The notes beneath the pieces were generated by a model. It worked only from the letters and a program-made list of their open reading frames with translations. It was not told the DNA's origin and made no database searches. A program made the position numbers and the translations under genes. A DNA stretch of 64,000 nt from Gerris lacustris (lineage: Eukaryota; Arthropoda; Insecta; Hemiptera; Gerridae): NCBI GenBank assembly GCA_951217055.1, contig OX578285.1, forward strand, positions 52,144,024 through 52,208,023, read 5' to 3'. Shown here piece by piece: positions 23,330 to 35,989 of the stretch (positions within the stretch are counted from its first letter, which is position 1; every line of letters starts with the position of its first letter).

Positions 23330-24520
23330 TAAACATATATACTTTTCTTAAATTACCAAATATAATTAAACCGGTTTGAGTTTCGGCAAAACAAATTCTA
23401 TGATTTAGACCCCAATTGAAAGGCATAGCAAAACAAATAATGATGCGGTAAACATGTTTTAGAGATATTAATAGACTAGAATTAGGTGAATCGCATGTTT
23501 GTCTTATAATTACAAACTATCCGTATTGGCTCTACAAAGAATTTGTATAAAAAGCGAAAATAATAAAGGTGTAAAGCTAAACCTAAATAAGTATAAGTGC
23601 TCTTCACAAGTTTAGAAAAATAAATGATTGTATTATAACGGTATGAAAACGGAAATTGACAAAACTAATGGTTCGGGATGTAGACATCCTCTGCTGCTAC
23701 GATCCACCGGTATTTCATCGTGTCTTAGACGAGCTTTAGTTGAATTCTAAAAGACAGTTTCTCCGATCCCCTTTAAATTATGAAATATTCCCAGAGCGGG
23801 ATTTCACTTTTGGGGACGGTTCTACTAAATCCCTCCTCTCTCGTATACCCTGTTTCTTTGTCGTCTGTTCTTAGTAGATCCCTGGAAGTCCTCCTACTCC
23901 CTCCTCTTCTACCCCTCATGTTCTTTTTGAAAGGACACAAGTATCCCCTCCGCAAAGGGCAAAGGATAGGAAGAAAAGGGTCCTGGGTAGGAGGGGGGGA
24001 GAAGAAAAACATTGTGTAGGGAAAGGTTTAAGGGGGCGGTTATTATTGACATCTCAAGGCTTGGAAGAAGGAGGGGGACGTAGACCCCCCGTCAAAGGGC
24101 TCTTACTGAGTAGAAGAGGCGGGAGAAGGGCCAAGATGGCCGAGGGGCCCCCCATCGATCCCTAACTTCTCTAGATTCACCCTGTTCCTTATCCTTACCC
24201 TTTGCCCCGATAGTTGAAGGAAAGCGACGCTGCTGCCTCCTGCAGTATCTCCCTTTCACTAACCCCCCGGTATCTCCTTGAAAAAATAAATAATTAATGA
24301 AATCCTTTTTACACCCCCAAAAAGGGTCCATATCTTCCTACGACTTCTCTTTACCTTTTGCAATTTTAAAAGTTTCATCTTCAGTTATAAAATCGTACAG
24401 CGTTCAATTTCCATTTTGATTTACGTAGTTTTCTCCGACTTAAAATTACGTATACACTTGTATTGTATATGTAAATAATGTATCTCAGTATCATACTGTG
24501 CAATGATGTATTATAATATA
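23330..24520. other. Unassigned; GC- and purine-rich patch at 23770-24330
   Basis: The patch has runs such as GGAGGGGGGGAGAAG and CCCCCCGTC and open frames of 79 codons on both strands. None resembles a known protein. It could be a decayed element or an unrecognised regulatory or exonic segment. Confidence 0.35.
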
Positions 24521-24523
24521 TAA

Positions 24524-24528
<5 letters not shown>

Positions 24529-24600
<72 letters not shown>
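24529..24600. repeat. (TA)n microsatellite
   Basis: About 36 TA units directly next to the end of the group-B copy, suggesting insertion into, or growth from, the element edge. Confidence 0.96.
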
Positions 24601-24604
<4 letters not shown>

Positions 24605-25212
24605 TTTTTTTGTCTATTTCGACTTATACAATAACATTTTTTTTTTTTTTTTTTTAAATGTTTATATATATAATTTGTAATCTACTCATTAGTAGCTTTC
24701 ATTTTATACACCACTTTAAATTTTAATTAATTTTTCCCCGTAACATGAATTATCCGCCATTTTCGATTCCCAGTTATTCAGATCAAATATAGCTATTCTT
24801 ATTTTTTCTATAGCCCAGCCACACAATTTTCCTATTTTTAAAAAAAATTATTAACAGCAGAAATATAGTATTAAGCCTAAATAGTATTAAATAGTGTTAA
24901 TGTTGATGTTTTTTTTGACAAAATGGCGTGAAAAATTAAACACTGTCCACAAGTATTATATATTTTTGTAATTGCTCTTCAATGCCTTTTATTTGATACC
25001 CCACTCAATGACATGAATTATCCGTCATTATGAATTTGAACAGCTGATAATTTTCAGTTCGCTATATCCTTCCAACGATCTTTAATAATGCAATGTTTCA
25101 TGTTTTTATCTCTTTTGATTCAAAAGTTATTGGAACCATACAGACTGACAGACAGACAGGCACAATAACGAAACTATAGGGGTTTCTTTTTTGGGTTTAC
25201 CAACGAAACCCT
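24601..25212 (-). mobile_element. Group-B hairpin-ended repeat (B2)
   Basis: Reading the minus strand from 25212: AGGGTTTCGTTGGTAAACCC, then AAACCCCTATAGTTTCGTTA and a GTCTGTCTGTC tract. The body has TGAATCAAAAGAGATA, GGGGTATCAAATAAAAG and TTTTGTCAAAAAAAACATC, all shared with B1 at 56281. The other end is a degenerate AGGGTTTT beside the TA array. Confidence 0.75.
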
Positions 25213-25865
25213 AATAATTACAAGATAAAAAGAACTTTTTATATACTACGTTTTTTTAATTTCCTTTTGAATCATAATATGTAATGTTGATAATATAATT
25301 TTTATTGTTATATAAAATGTTAGTGAAATATAAATAGTTCCGAATTTATTTACTTCACATAAATGACAACCATCCAGAGAGCTGATCTTAAACCTATAAA
25401 AGGATAAATCTTTGTACAACGGATCTCCCCAACACCAAATCTAAAGCATGTCATCGATATATTTAAAATAATATAATCGATAAATAATATAATCGATATT
25501 TCCTGTTTTGCTGTCATTCAATGTTTATCTATCACAAATTTGAGACCCGTCAAAATGAAGATTGCGTAAATATTGGATATGGCAAAACAAATAAAATAAC
25601 TTGCGGATTTTTTCCGAAGTAACTTTCCGCACAGCAAATTATGCTGAAAACTAATTAAATTCTGCTGAAAGATGGCTAAAATTATTAAAAATGCATTGTC
25701 ATCGTGTTCTGAGCTATGCTATAAGTTTCAAATGTCTAGCTATTCGGGAAGTTAGTTAGAAATCGATTGCCATATTTGTACCGGACAAACAAACAAACAA
25801 ACAAACAAGAATGCAAGCTAATAAAAACGTAGTAATAAAAAATCGGCCCGATACATCTCAGACAA

Positions 25866-26361
25866 ACTTTCTCATATACGAGTACATAATTACTAAGCCC
25901 AGATTTTCCATTTATTAGTTTTAGAATTTTCGCATATAAATTTAATTATTATTTAACATTTTATCCTCATAACCTAAATAACCTCCTCGGTGGGGAATCG
26001 AACCCGATTTTTCCCGGGAAAATGGCTTCTATATAAAGATTTGTATTTAGAATATTTTAATAAAAATCGTCGGAACCGTTTTCGAGAAATAATTTTTATT
26101 CGCTGTTTTTGGGGGGTAGCACCCCCTAATTTTGTGCTAAAAATTAATTTCTCGATTTTGCCTCGAGGTATGATTTTTCTAAACATTTATGATAAATTTC
26201 GTAAAATCGGCCCAGAAATTTAGTCTTCACGCGTCTGCACAGACCAGAGACAAACAACAGACAGACATTTTTTAAAAAAACAATATTTTTGGACTAAGGG
26301 GACTTCAAAATCGATGCGAAATTGGGTGCATAACAATACTTTCTCTTTATATGAGAAAGTA
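25866..26361 (-). mobile_element. Group-F repeat, long copy (F2)
   Basis: Bounded by ACTTTCTCATATACGAG at the left and TTTATATGAGAAAGTA at the right, an inverted pair of about 13 bp. The interior matches F3 (59650-60009) in the same order: AT-rich part with TAATTACTAAGCCCAG, a tRNA-like TCGGGTTCGATTCCCC (minus, 25992-26007), TCGGCCCAG, CACGCGTCTGCAC and a GACAGACA tract. No coding. Confidence 0.75.
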
Positions 26362-26466
26362 AAAACAAACAAATGATTATATATTCAATAAAAAAAATTA
26401 ATTAAAAGTTTAGGAACTGGTTTATCAAACTATAATATACTTAAGTCCCTGATGAAGTAACCACAA

Positions 26467-26924
26467 TTTTATTTGTAAAATACTAAGGATTTCTCCTTAT
26501 GGTCTATAAAGTACTATATAATTGTTCCACACAGGTTTCATAACACGCTATAGTTCAACTCCTTAGGGTCATTTTCAAGCTTTTTACACCAGATTCTAGG
26601 CATTTACACCTCTTTACAGAATTAATTTATTAAATTACACAGCAATTAACGTGATTAATTATTTTCTATAATCCTCGAAAGTATTTGGAGTAGTAAAAGT
26701 GGTATGTATTGGTACGTATTGGATTAGTTATTACGAGATGTATATGCCTGGAATCTGGTGTGAAAAGCTTGAAAATGACCCAAAGGGTCATTTCAAGTTT
26801 CCCTGATCCAAAGGGGTTGAAAAATAGCGTATTATGTAACCTGTGTGGAATGCCATTTTTTGAACAATTGTATAGAAAACCCAATAGACCATAAGAAGAA
26901 ATCCTTAGTTTTTTACAAATATAA
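26467..26924. mobile_element. Long foldback element (458 bp)
   Basis: Arms of about 150 bp. The left GATTTCTCCTTATGGTCTAT, CCACACAGGTTTCATAA and CAAGCTTTTTACACCAGATT recur in the reverse complement of the right arm with small indels. The right arm carries an extra 20-bp local inverted repeat (AAATGACCCTTTGGGTCATT). The loop is about 130 bp of AT-rich DNA. No coding. Confidence 0.8.
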
Positions 26925-27268
26925 TTATAGACGGTAATAAACTACTAAAAAACACAATTTTATCTATATTGGCCGTAAATCTTTTAAAACATTTTATGAA
27001 CCGCTATTTTGTGTTCGGATAATGTTTTTGTCATAGGTTTGCATATAATACCCTTTAGGGAGATAACAAAAATGGGAGAAAGTGAGTGATCTAGTCAAAT
27101 TAACAAATTTTGTATGTAGTTTTGAAAAAGAAAAAAAAATGGTACAGTTGTTCCTTTAGTCCAGAAACTGTCGTACAAAACGGTGGCTAACTAACATAAA
27201 GCTAGAATTTTGTGTATGATCATTTTATTATGTCCACCATTCAATATGTTAAACAATTTTATCATGTT

Positions 27269-27988
27269 AAATAAATAGGTCAAGTGTGTGCTAGTCAGCA
27301 CACAGCGAGGGTCCGTAGGCCACACTATATAGTGTTTAACTGTAAAGTGTATAAACAGTGTTTTCTAAAAATGCTAAAAAGCTTACTTTGAACCATTCTA
27401 AGGGTCTGATATTCTCAAAACACACTCTGATAAAGTACTTTTTTTGCCACTAAACCGGACTACAACCATATAAATACATCGAAAAGACCATAATTATAAA
27501 AAAAACGTATTTTGTCAATAAAAAATAAAATATTATTTTTTTCGAAATTTCAAAAAAGTGGTATCTTTACTTTTGGTCGAAGAATGTTCATGAATTTTTT
27601 CAGATTTTTTGCACTTCACATAAGCGAAATAGAAGGGGGAGACACGTTTCCCACCCACTTCAAACTTGCCTGCGCTCGCCCTATCAAAGTTACATCCAAA
27701 GAATTATATATTTTTGTAACCAGCTCGACGTACCCTTTCATATAATACCCCTCACGGTGTCGAAAAAAAATTAAAAAATTTTAACCCTTAAGTTTTTTTA
27801 CCCTAATTTTTTTGAGAAATATTTTTTTTAAGTCGCTATATTTTTAAAATATGTGGGCAGGTACAAGACACATACATGCCAAATTTGAACGTGAGCGGAC
27901 GAAAGGTGAAGCCGTGAGAGCACGCGAGAGGACGGACGGACACACACGCAGGAAAATATAAGGGTCCTTGGTTTTGCCTACGGACCCT
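27269..27988 (-). mobile_element. Group-A repeat, full-length copy (A2)
   Basis: The reverse orientation of A1, with the same 5' hairpin (AGGGTCCGTAGGC at 27988), GTCC tract, GGGGTATTATATGAAAGGG, inverted end GCCTACGGACCC and tail hairpin TGTGTGCTGACTAGCACACA. The poly-C tract is reduced to five bases. A 77-codon frame inside has no conserved counterpart in the other copies beyond shared DNA. Confidence 0.85.
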
Positions 27989-28192
27989 AAAAATATGAAT
28001 CTGTTCATTAAATTCGTTGATGCTTGAATAAAAATGTTGTATCGGAAATATTGATAGTATACGGATTATAATTGCTAGACCAAATTTTGATTACTATTCT
28101 TTTTTTTAAATTGATGTACATTAAATTATAGATAATAAAATATGTCTGGGAGCAATATATATAAGGGAGCATTACAATATATATATGGGAGC

Positions 28193-28549
28193 AAAATATA
28201 TTGGATTTTTTACTACTGAATTATTAACGCTCTACTGTAATATGTATTGTGGTCTCAAGGGACCATCTGAAGATAAAAGAGCAGTTTTGTTCACAATCAA
28301 AATCAAGTTCACAATCAAAATATATTGGATTTTTTTACTTCTGAATTATTAACGCTCTACTGTAATATGTATTGTGGTCTCAAGGGACCATCTGAAGATA
28401 AAAGAGCAGTTTTGTTCACAATAAAAATCAAGTTCACAATCAAAATATATTGGATTTTTTTACTTCTGAATTATTAACGCTCTACAGTAATATGTATTGT
28501 GGTCTCAAGGGACCATCTGAAGATAAAAGAGCGGTTTTGTTCACAATCG
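28193..28549 (+). repeat. Tandem repeat, three units of about 124 bp
   Basis: Nearly identical units starting AAAATATATTGGATTTTTT at 28193, 28317 and 28442, each with TATTGTGGTCTCAAGGGACC and CTGAAGATAAAAGAGC. The high identity implies a recent origin. Confidence 0.93.
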
Positions 28550-29665
28550 TAACTATTAATGTTGCCTGAATTAACCAATCATTAAAATTAACAATTTATT
28601 TGAGATAATTCTACAAGAAAAAAGTTCTCTAAAGGAGAGAAGTTGGGCAAATAAATAATAATAACTAAATAAATAAGAAACAATTAACATCAATGTGTAA
28701 CAACAATAAAAGCACACATAAAAATGTCTCTCTCCTTTGATTGGTCTATATTTTTAGTCCTATTGTTTCAGCCGATTGAAAAATCATCGGTTCATTCTAG
28801 CCGCTAGTAATAGAATTAATTGGCTATGTTGGCCCGATAAATATAGATTAGTTTCCGTCGAGTAGATTGGAATAGTTTGCTTTCCTAATTAACCTTGCTA
28901 CATTATCGTAAAAATAATTTTAACAAAAAATAATGATTAAAATGTAATAATATCAACAAAACAATTGTTATCCTCATTAATTACGCTCATATGAAAAAGA
29001 GAAAAAACCTGCTGGTAACATGTAACTTTCAACTACGAGTATGGTACAGAAAAAATCCAGATGAAAAATAAAAAGATAATACCAAACCTAGTGACAGTAT
29101 TGGAAATCAGAGTTCTTATAATTTATATCTAAATTGTTTCAATTATTATAAATATCAAGGAATAAACTTATCGTAAAAGCTCAGATTCAAAATTTATAAA
29201 AAAAACAAAAAAACTATTAGCAGCTAAATTGGCCATAAACAATATCTGGGGAAATGTAATTTGCCCGAGTAAAATACGATTAAATACTACGTAAGTAGTT
29301 GACGTTTTTTTTGAAGCCGTAGCAACAGCAATAATGGGTTAAACTGCACCAATCTGGGCTAGAAAATACTATGAAACTTATCAATCCTTTTAGTATTACT
29401 TTTAAAAAATGTTTGCCTTCCTGAAAATATTCCTAGTTAGTTTTTGCTCTTGGAAACAGGCAAAGAGCCACTTTTATTTTTAATTTAAGCAACAAAATAA
29501 TTAAATAAACAAAATCCTAGTTACGCGTGAAGATCTCTTCCCGAAATTGCCTACAGAGCAGTTGATTTAAGAAAATGGATTTTGGATAATGTGGCTGTAG
29601 ACCATGGATGGGAAATGTGAACTACAATTGTGAATTGTGTATTGTTAACGAGGAGGAAAACGTTA
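28550..29665. other. No recognised feature
   Basis: AT-rich DNA without supported features. Confidence 0.5.
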
Positions 29666-29667
29666 TA

Positions 29668-29933
29668 TCATTTCATGTCATTCTACTCTTCATCGTTCTA
29701 TCATTTCATGACATTCTGCTCTGCATTGTTATATAATTTCATGTCATTCTGCTCTGTATCGTTTTATCATTTCATGTCATTCTACTCTTCATCGTTATAT
29801 CATTTCATGTCATTCTGCTCTGCATTGTGATATCATTTCAAGTCACTCTGCTCTGTATCGTTATATCATTTCATGTCATTCCGCTCTGCATCGTAATATC
29901 ATTTCATGTCATTCTGCTCTGTATCAGCAGAAC
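29668..29933 (+). repeat. 33-bp minisatellite, about 8 units
   Basis: Units start TCATTTCATGTCATTCTGCT with a period of 33 bp (29668, 29701, 29734 and on). Because 33 is divisible by three, a 66-codon frame of an 11-residue repeat (YHFMSFYSS-like) stays open. I see no start context, domain or flanking gene, so I treat the frame as a by-product. Confidence 0.92.
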
Positions 29934-30277
29934 TTAAATACAATTTCCTCTGTCAAAATAAAAAAATAAAAATTTCTTGGGATGACGAAAGAACATCTAA
30001 ACAGCCTGAACTGGATAACATTTTTAACTCTCGTCTAAGAAGCACTTTAATTTAGAAAACATATTGAGGTCTGTAGTAGACGTCCTATTTAAAATAATTC
30101 TTATAAAACATGTATTAATTTTATTACCTATTTAAAAAATTTTTTTATGATATTATTATTTTATTTTTTTTAGCAAATTTAAGATGCACTAATTTATAAT
30201 ATTGCAATAATTGTATTCCCAATGATTAGATATTCATGAGTAAGCTAACATTTGAGTGTGTATAAGTACAGTCTGTT

Positions 30278-30385
30278 AAGTTACAAGTAATGTAAGCATA
30301 AGTTTTTATAAGTTACCAGTAATGTGAGTGCAATTTTTTATAAGTTACTAGTAATGTATTTATAAGTTATTAGTAATGTAACTAT
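30278..30385 (+). repeat. Short degenerate repeat, TATAAGTTAC(C/T)AGTAATGT
   Basis: Four spaced copies of a motif close to ATAAGTTACTAGTAATGT, with intervals of about 40, 40 and 22 bp. Confidence 0.7.
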
Positions 30386-32475
30386 ATAAGATTACAGTAA
30401 GGTCTTTATAATTGTAAATTGTTTAAGGTAGTCAATTTATTTTGTATATTAAATTATTAATAATTACATTATTAATATTATAAATTATATAAAAATTAAT
30501 TATTTTTATTTGTATTGCTAAAACTAGAATGCGGAGTTCTAAGGTTCAATGCCAACACTACTGACGATCTTCGGTCAAGTATTAAATTTTTTATGTAATA
30601 TTATTATTTTAATAAACTTTTTTACAACCATAATTTTCAATTTAATTTAAATGAAGTAATCTGTCTGAAGTAATCTGTTTTATGTCTTACTTATACTCTC
30701 TCTCCATCTCGATAATTTTTATAAGTAATTGAGAGTTTTAATATAGGTAAGCGTTAAGCATTTCTTTTAGTTTTTTGTCTGTTAATTATAATAATAAATA
30801 AATGGGATTCAGAAATGTTTGTACTTTGATGTATTTAAAAATGTTTATAATATATTTTGTTAAAGCAATAATATTACCTTTATAAATTCCAGAGCGATGT
30901 ATGATAATTTGGTTCAGGGTCTAGGCCATGTTTCGATCAATTCAATGTAGACTCCATTTTAGAAAAAGGCGAAAAATGTCCAAGGACTATCTTTACGAGA
31001 CATTTCTTTTCTTCCTTGTTTACCGAATTTAAGTTTGAAAATACGGTATCTGAATATAAACTGCACAAAGTAATTGACGCCGTATAAAACATTTTATATC
31101 GTCTAGTTTTTCCATATCTTTTTACACATTATTCACAAAATACATACGAACATAATTTTCTAATATTTTTCATTTATTTACGATCGAATCTCAAAGAATG
31201 CAAAGCTATTCGTTTAACTCTTAATATTGAAAATATCGTTAGTCATATTTAACGTAACAATAAAAAGTACCATGCCGGTTTGAATGATCGAGTTTAACGT
31301 TTCTGAATAAGCTTCTACTAGTGGATTATTATTATAATCGTAATAATTTATATCGTCTCTGAGCCAAGGACTCGAAGTAATTTTAGACCTAGCCATTTAC
31401 ACGAGCAAACGTAGAGAGAACTTGGTGCACTGTAAAGGTGTTCAAGTAGCAACTTGATGACGGGGGTTCAGATACGAATGAAGGCCAATACTAATGAAGG
31501 TACACACGATACGGCAGCTGTACATCTAGGACCTGGGGTTCCCACCGTACCGGTCTCATCTCAGGGGTTTATCTAAGAACAGGTCCTCACCCCAAGATGA
31601 CCTAGGTCATCTCCTCGCCTCCCTTCTCCACCGGACCAGGGACTCTTCTTCAGTTACACCGTCTTTCTATCCCGGTTATCACACTAGTTTCTCAAGCTAA
31701 ATAAAAAATAATTCCTAGGAAAACGAGAATAAATATTGTCAAGAAACAAGTAATCCATTTAAAAAGAGACTAAAAATTATGGATAGTACTAAAAAAAAAA
31801 AAGAACTTTCATTGCAATCGTCCGATATTGTAAGACAAGCAAGTCAGATCAAATCCTTAAGACGTGATTTTTACTGTAAAGATTTTTTTTTAGTAAATAT
31901 TAATAATTGATATGAATTAACAAATATATACGACATATACAGCGTGTTTGATTTCAAGTAAATAAAACGGCTATACATTTTAAAAATACAGAAAAATGTT
32001 TCATGTAAAAGTTGTAGTTTAGGCTTAGTTTAATGACTTTAAATGATCATAATAATTTTTACTAAATCGGAAGGAATACCAGACAAACTTGAAAAATGTA
32101 GTAAAGACGTATAAATATTTTTACTTATTACACCTACATACAAGCAACATTTGAAAGAAAAACTAATTGCAAGTAATACAACTATAGGTACTATCTAGAA
32201 CTTGATGTTTACAAACTCAACCATGTTTAAACTACTGTATGTTACATGCATATATCCACACAAGTAAAATTATTATTTTTTTTTTTTTAATAGCGTTGCC
32301 AGATCGATCATGTGTTATTCCGGTATGAGGTTTTGTTGAACACAACGAGGAAGAAATCCTGCTTCGGTTCTTCGTTTGTTAAAAAACCCATGACTCGATG
32401 ATCACCCTAATGATCACTCCTATAACAATAATTTGATTTACCTTGAATTAAGTTTTACATGTATAGTTTTGCTCG
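30386..32475. other. No recognised gene; perfect palindrome at 31595-31612
   Basis: AT-rich except 31480-31690, which is GC-richer. The only structural feature seen is the 18-bp perfect palindrome AGATGACCTAGGTCATCT. Confidence 0.45.

Positions 32476-32478
<3 letters not shown>

Positions 32479-32528
<50 letters not shown>
32479..32528. repeat. (TA)n microsatellite
   Basis: About 25 TA units. Confidence 0.96.
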
Positions 32529-32529
<1 letters not shown>

Positions 32530-32531
<2 letters not shown>

Positions 32532-33400
32532 GAACCTACTTGTGTGTATGCGATTGTCCATATTTAAAAACCACTCGTGTATGTTTATCTGTCTGCATAA
32601 TGATAAGTATACACATATTTAAGTAGGTATGTTTGAATAATATGTAAGCGTGTATAAATATAGTTAGAAGCTGTTAAATACATATAACCCATATTAATTC
32701 TATCAGTCAGTATGTTATTAATTATTCATCGTATTTGTACTAACAAATCAATTAACGGACTAATTAATTAAATTCTATATCGGACTAATGATCCTAACTT
32801 GATATAACAACCGCATTACATATTAATATAGCGTCTGGTCAATTGTACATTAGAATTGGTAATATTTGACGTTTGCTTATCATAAATTAATAGTCATGAG
32901 AACTGTGAGGTTGTTGAATTCTCTCGATGGAGCGATGTTTACGAAATCAAATGAAAAGGTGTCACCGAGTTAATCAAATCTACTGAGAGTAAAATAAATT
33001 ACATTATACATAATCATTAGAATCAAATAAATTATTCAATCTCATCTAAATGCTAATATTATTTCGTTCAAATTTTCTGTCTTAAATTTTATTAATAAAT
33101 TTTGTTAAATAGATAACAAAATATAAACCAAATAAGACACACAAAACATATATGAGTATCATGGAGAATAGTAATATATATGTATATTAAAAATTAAGCA
33201 TGTCATATTTTATGTATTGGTTATTATATAACTTGGTGACATAAAGGTATGTCCAATTCAAAATTGATACTAAATTTAATATACGCAGCCGCACATAATA
33301 AATAATATAATCACAGGGAAGTACTTGCATCAAAGTAGGAATTAGGATTTCGTAGATTATTAAGCACTTACAGTATTATATTAGGAAATAACGTATTTTT
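32530..33400. other. No recognised feature
   Basis: Very AT-rich DNA; nothing supported. Confidence 0.5.
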
Positions 33401-33857
33401 AGGGTCCGTATGCAAAACCAAGGACCCTTATATTTTCCTGCGAGTGTCTGTCTGTCCGTTCGTCCGTCTGTCACCTGCTCTCACGGCTACACCTTTCGTG
33501 CGATCACTTTGAAATTTGGTATATATGTGTCTTGTACCTACCTACACATTTTAAAAATATAGCGACTAAAAAAAAAATATTTTTCAAAAAAATTAGAGTA
33601 AAAAATCTTAAGGGTTAAAAAAAAAAAAAATTTGGACACCGTGTGGGGTATCATATGAAAGGGTACGTCGAGCTGATTACAAAAAATTATAATTTTTGGT
33701 TATAAGCTTGGATAGAGCTAGCATAGACCAGTTTTAAGTGGGTGAAAAAAGTGTCCCCCCCCCCCCCTCTATCTCACTTATGTGAAATGCAAAAAATCTG
33801 AAAAAAATCCTGAACATTCTTCTACCAAAAGTAAAGATACCACTTATTGGAAATTTC

Positions 33858-33886
<29 letters not shown>
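33401..33886 (+). mobile_element. Group-A repeat, 3'-truncated copy (A3)
   Basis: The 5' end is AGGGTCCGTATGC, then the GTCTGTCTGTCC tract, GGGGTATCATATGAAAGGG and poly-C at 33755-33767. It breaks at the TTGGAAATTTC position into a run of about 29 A, so the distal quarter, inverted end and tail are missing. Confidence 0.8.
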
Positions 33887-33888
<2 letters not shown>

Positions 33889-33889
33889 C

Positions 33890-34500
33890 TCAGTCGTCTT
33901 AGTTTTCAGGGATTAATTAAAAAACAATATTACTAGTTTTTTACAACTTTTTAATTGTGGCTAGCTTTCGTCCATACCTGGGCATCTTCAGGCCTAAAAT
34001 TATAATGATGCATTAATTACTTATACATATAAGTGAATTATTTTTTGACATAACTAATAAGAAATTAAATTTTAAAAATATAAATTACTTTTTATAAAAA
34101 CGCAACAATTAATAATCAAAAATAAAAATAAAATTCTATAACAATGGTTACCTTATCAATGTAATATGTTACATAATTGAGTTCAGAGTTTTCGCTATAT
34201 GTTTTGGGAGTAACTATCACAAGACATTTTCACTAGTTACAGACTACTCTGGTATTATTTCCCTATCCTGCATTATGCAAGTAAAAACAAATATATACAA
34301 ATGTAAGTGGATGGCCCAACACCCAATGAGAGTAAGAGAAGCAGAGTTAAGGGTCCCTGGTTCGATCGACCCCGTGGAGGATACAATTTGATTAGTTATC
34401 GGTAATTACGAAAAGGTAAATTAATGTTTTCCCGGAACATTTCATCGCACCATCATAAGGTATTAGCATGAATTATTCAAAAAATTTGGACTAGTCTTTA
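33890..34500. other. Unassigned; stem-GAAAGC motif near 33961
   Basis: On the minus strand, CCTGAAGATGCCC and GGACGAAAGCTAG lie at 33961-33994 (see findings). A B-box-like GGTTCGATCGACC occurs at about 34361, without a matching A box. No gene. Confidence 0.4.
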
Positions 34501-34507
34501 ATCGTGT

Positions 34508-35079
34508 TTGGGGGGGGGGCTATTTTGGGGTATAATTCGACTTATAGAACCAATAAAAAATAAAATTTTAAAAAAGTATATCTTTGTAATCTTACTCATT
34601 AGTAGCTTTCATTTATTACCTTATTCAAAAATTAATAAATTAAAATTGGGAATATATTTCCGGAAAATTTCATCGGCCTATCTTAAGGTATTAGCAAAAA
34701 TTATTCTAAAATTTTAGGACCAGCAGTTATAGGGTGGTGGGGGAAGGACCTTTTTTTTGGGGGGAAGGGGGAGTTCTGGTCCTAAAAACTCAATGCCGGT
34801 GGTAAATAGCACTTAATGTCTTAAGTAGCTTTTAATTGATACCCCATTAAAAAATTAGTTTTTTTTTCTTAGTTTACGACATTTGTGCGAATTTTACACG
34901 TGAGAATTAAATTGTTTACATCTCTATAGGATTTCTATGTGTGGGTCCAAAAGTTGCGCCAGTAATTCCAAATTTCAACTCTCTAGCGTGAACAGTTCGG
35001 GGGGGTATGAACGAAAGTACGGGACATACAGACACATGACCCTCGGCATAAGGGCTCTGAGGAGGATCTACGAAACCCT
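34508..35079 (-). mobile_element. Group-E repeat, diverged relative of group B
   Basis: The minus strand from 35079 starts AGGGTTTCGTAGATCC, then GAGCCCTTATGCC and a short GTGTCTGTATGTCC tract. The body keeps GGGGTATCAATTAAAAG near 34840, AAAGCTACTAATGAG near 34600 and a C tract (G at 34510-34519 on plus). A second GGGGG-rich tract lies at about 34735-34771. The left boundary is uncertain. Confidence 0.55.
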
Positions 35080-35594
35080 ACAAATATAGGTATATATTTT
35101 AACACAGAATTATTCAACACAAATAATATACAAAACAATATTTAATTTCTCTACCGTAATTAAAAACAAAATACTCACTCTTGTTTCGGGGGATTTATGT
35201 ATTTATAAATGAAAAATAATAAATCTCGGGTTTCGGGCCTGTATCAGGTAATGAATAATAAACTACATATTCGCCTTTCAGCTGTTTTTTTTTTAAATAA
35301 AAAAAATAAAAAATTAGTGGCCCCAAATAAATGAAATACAAAAACAATTGCTTTAAAGAGGTAGAATTAATAATTATTCCAAGGATATTTTTTCATACCT
35401 TCAACTAATATTTTATTTGTATGAGATCTCATACAAATATTTTAAATACAAGCTTAATCGTAAAATAACAAGTCTTAAGAGTATTATAATACACATTATA
35501 AGCACACTTATATATATTAAGGTTTAATCATAATCGATAAAAAGTAAAAAAAAAAAAAAATAACTTATTTCACCAGCTAAATTATGTATTATTA

Positions 35595-35625
35595 GGTAGC
35601 GGGTTCAATTCCCGACTCCGGCAAA
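35595..35625 (+). promoter_or_regulatory. tRNA-like B box / T-arm motif
   Basis: CGGGTTCAATTCCCG forms a perfect T-arm-like stem-loop containing the B-box GGTTCAATTCC. No acceptor, D or anticodon arm is seen, so this is not a tRNA gene. It suggests a decayed tRNA-derived SINE. Confidence 0.5.
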
Positions 35626-35730
35626 GTGGCCCCACGCTCGGTATTCATCCAGCATCGCATATAAATGGGTAGCTGCTTATGTAAAGTGGCGTCCATTCGG
35701 TTACGGAAGCCAATTAAAAGGTTTATACAG

Positions 35731-35985
35731 CTGATGGAGTGACACGCCAACCCAATGTCAGCAGTCATCAAGAACAAACATAGTTGTACAAGCTGTTTGG
35801 CAGGCTCAACACCGTCTGATGGAGTGACACGCCAACCCAATGTCAGCAGTCATCAAGAACAAACATAGTTGTACAAGCTGTTTGGCAGGCTCAACACCGT
35901 CTGATGGAGTGACACGCCGACCCAATGTCAGCAGTCATCAATAACAAACATAGTTGTACAAGCTGTTTGGCAGGCTCAACACCGT
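35731..35985 (+). repeat. Exact-period tandem repeat, 3 x 85 bp
   Basis: Three nearly identical copies starting CTGATGGAGTGACACGCC at 35731, 35816 and 35901. The units differ at only a couple of positions, so the expansion is recent. They follow the SINE-like B box and precede ACGGGCTGTTGTGTC. Confidence 0.96.
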
Positions 35986-35989
35986 CACG

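Noticed and set aside
27512..27745. 77-codon frame also seen at 49573 and 51562 as a possible conserved peptide
   Set aside because: The similarity comes from DNA identity among group-A repeats; frames differ in length and break in other copies, and the poly-C tract lies inside.
28193..28549. CRISPR-like array
   Set aside because: Units are contiguous tandem copies without unique spacers; the genome is eukaryotic.
31935..31990. mariner-like end (ATACAGCGTGTTTGATTTC)
   Set aside because: A similar start occurs at 7380, but no matching inverted end was found for either.
34340..34395. tRNA or SINE promoter from GGTTCGATCGACC
   Set aside because: No A box at the right spacing and no T-arm stem of normal geometry.
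35595..35625. tRNA gene
   Set aside because: Only a T-arm-like stem is present; no acceptor, D or anticodon arms upstream.
35592..35840. 82-codon minus-strand frame ending SGIEPAT
   Set aside because: The ending is the reverse reading of the B-box stem, and the rest is the 85-bp repeat; a SINE-type artefact.
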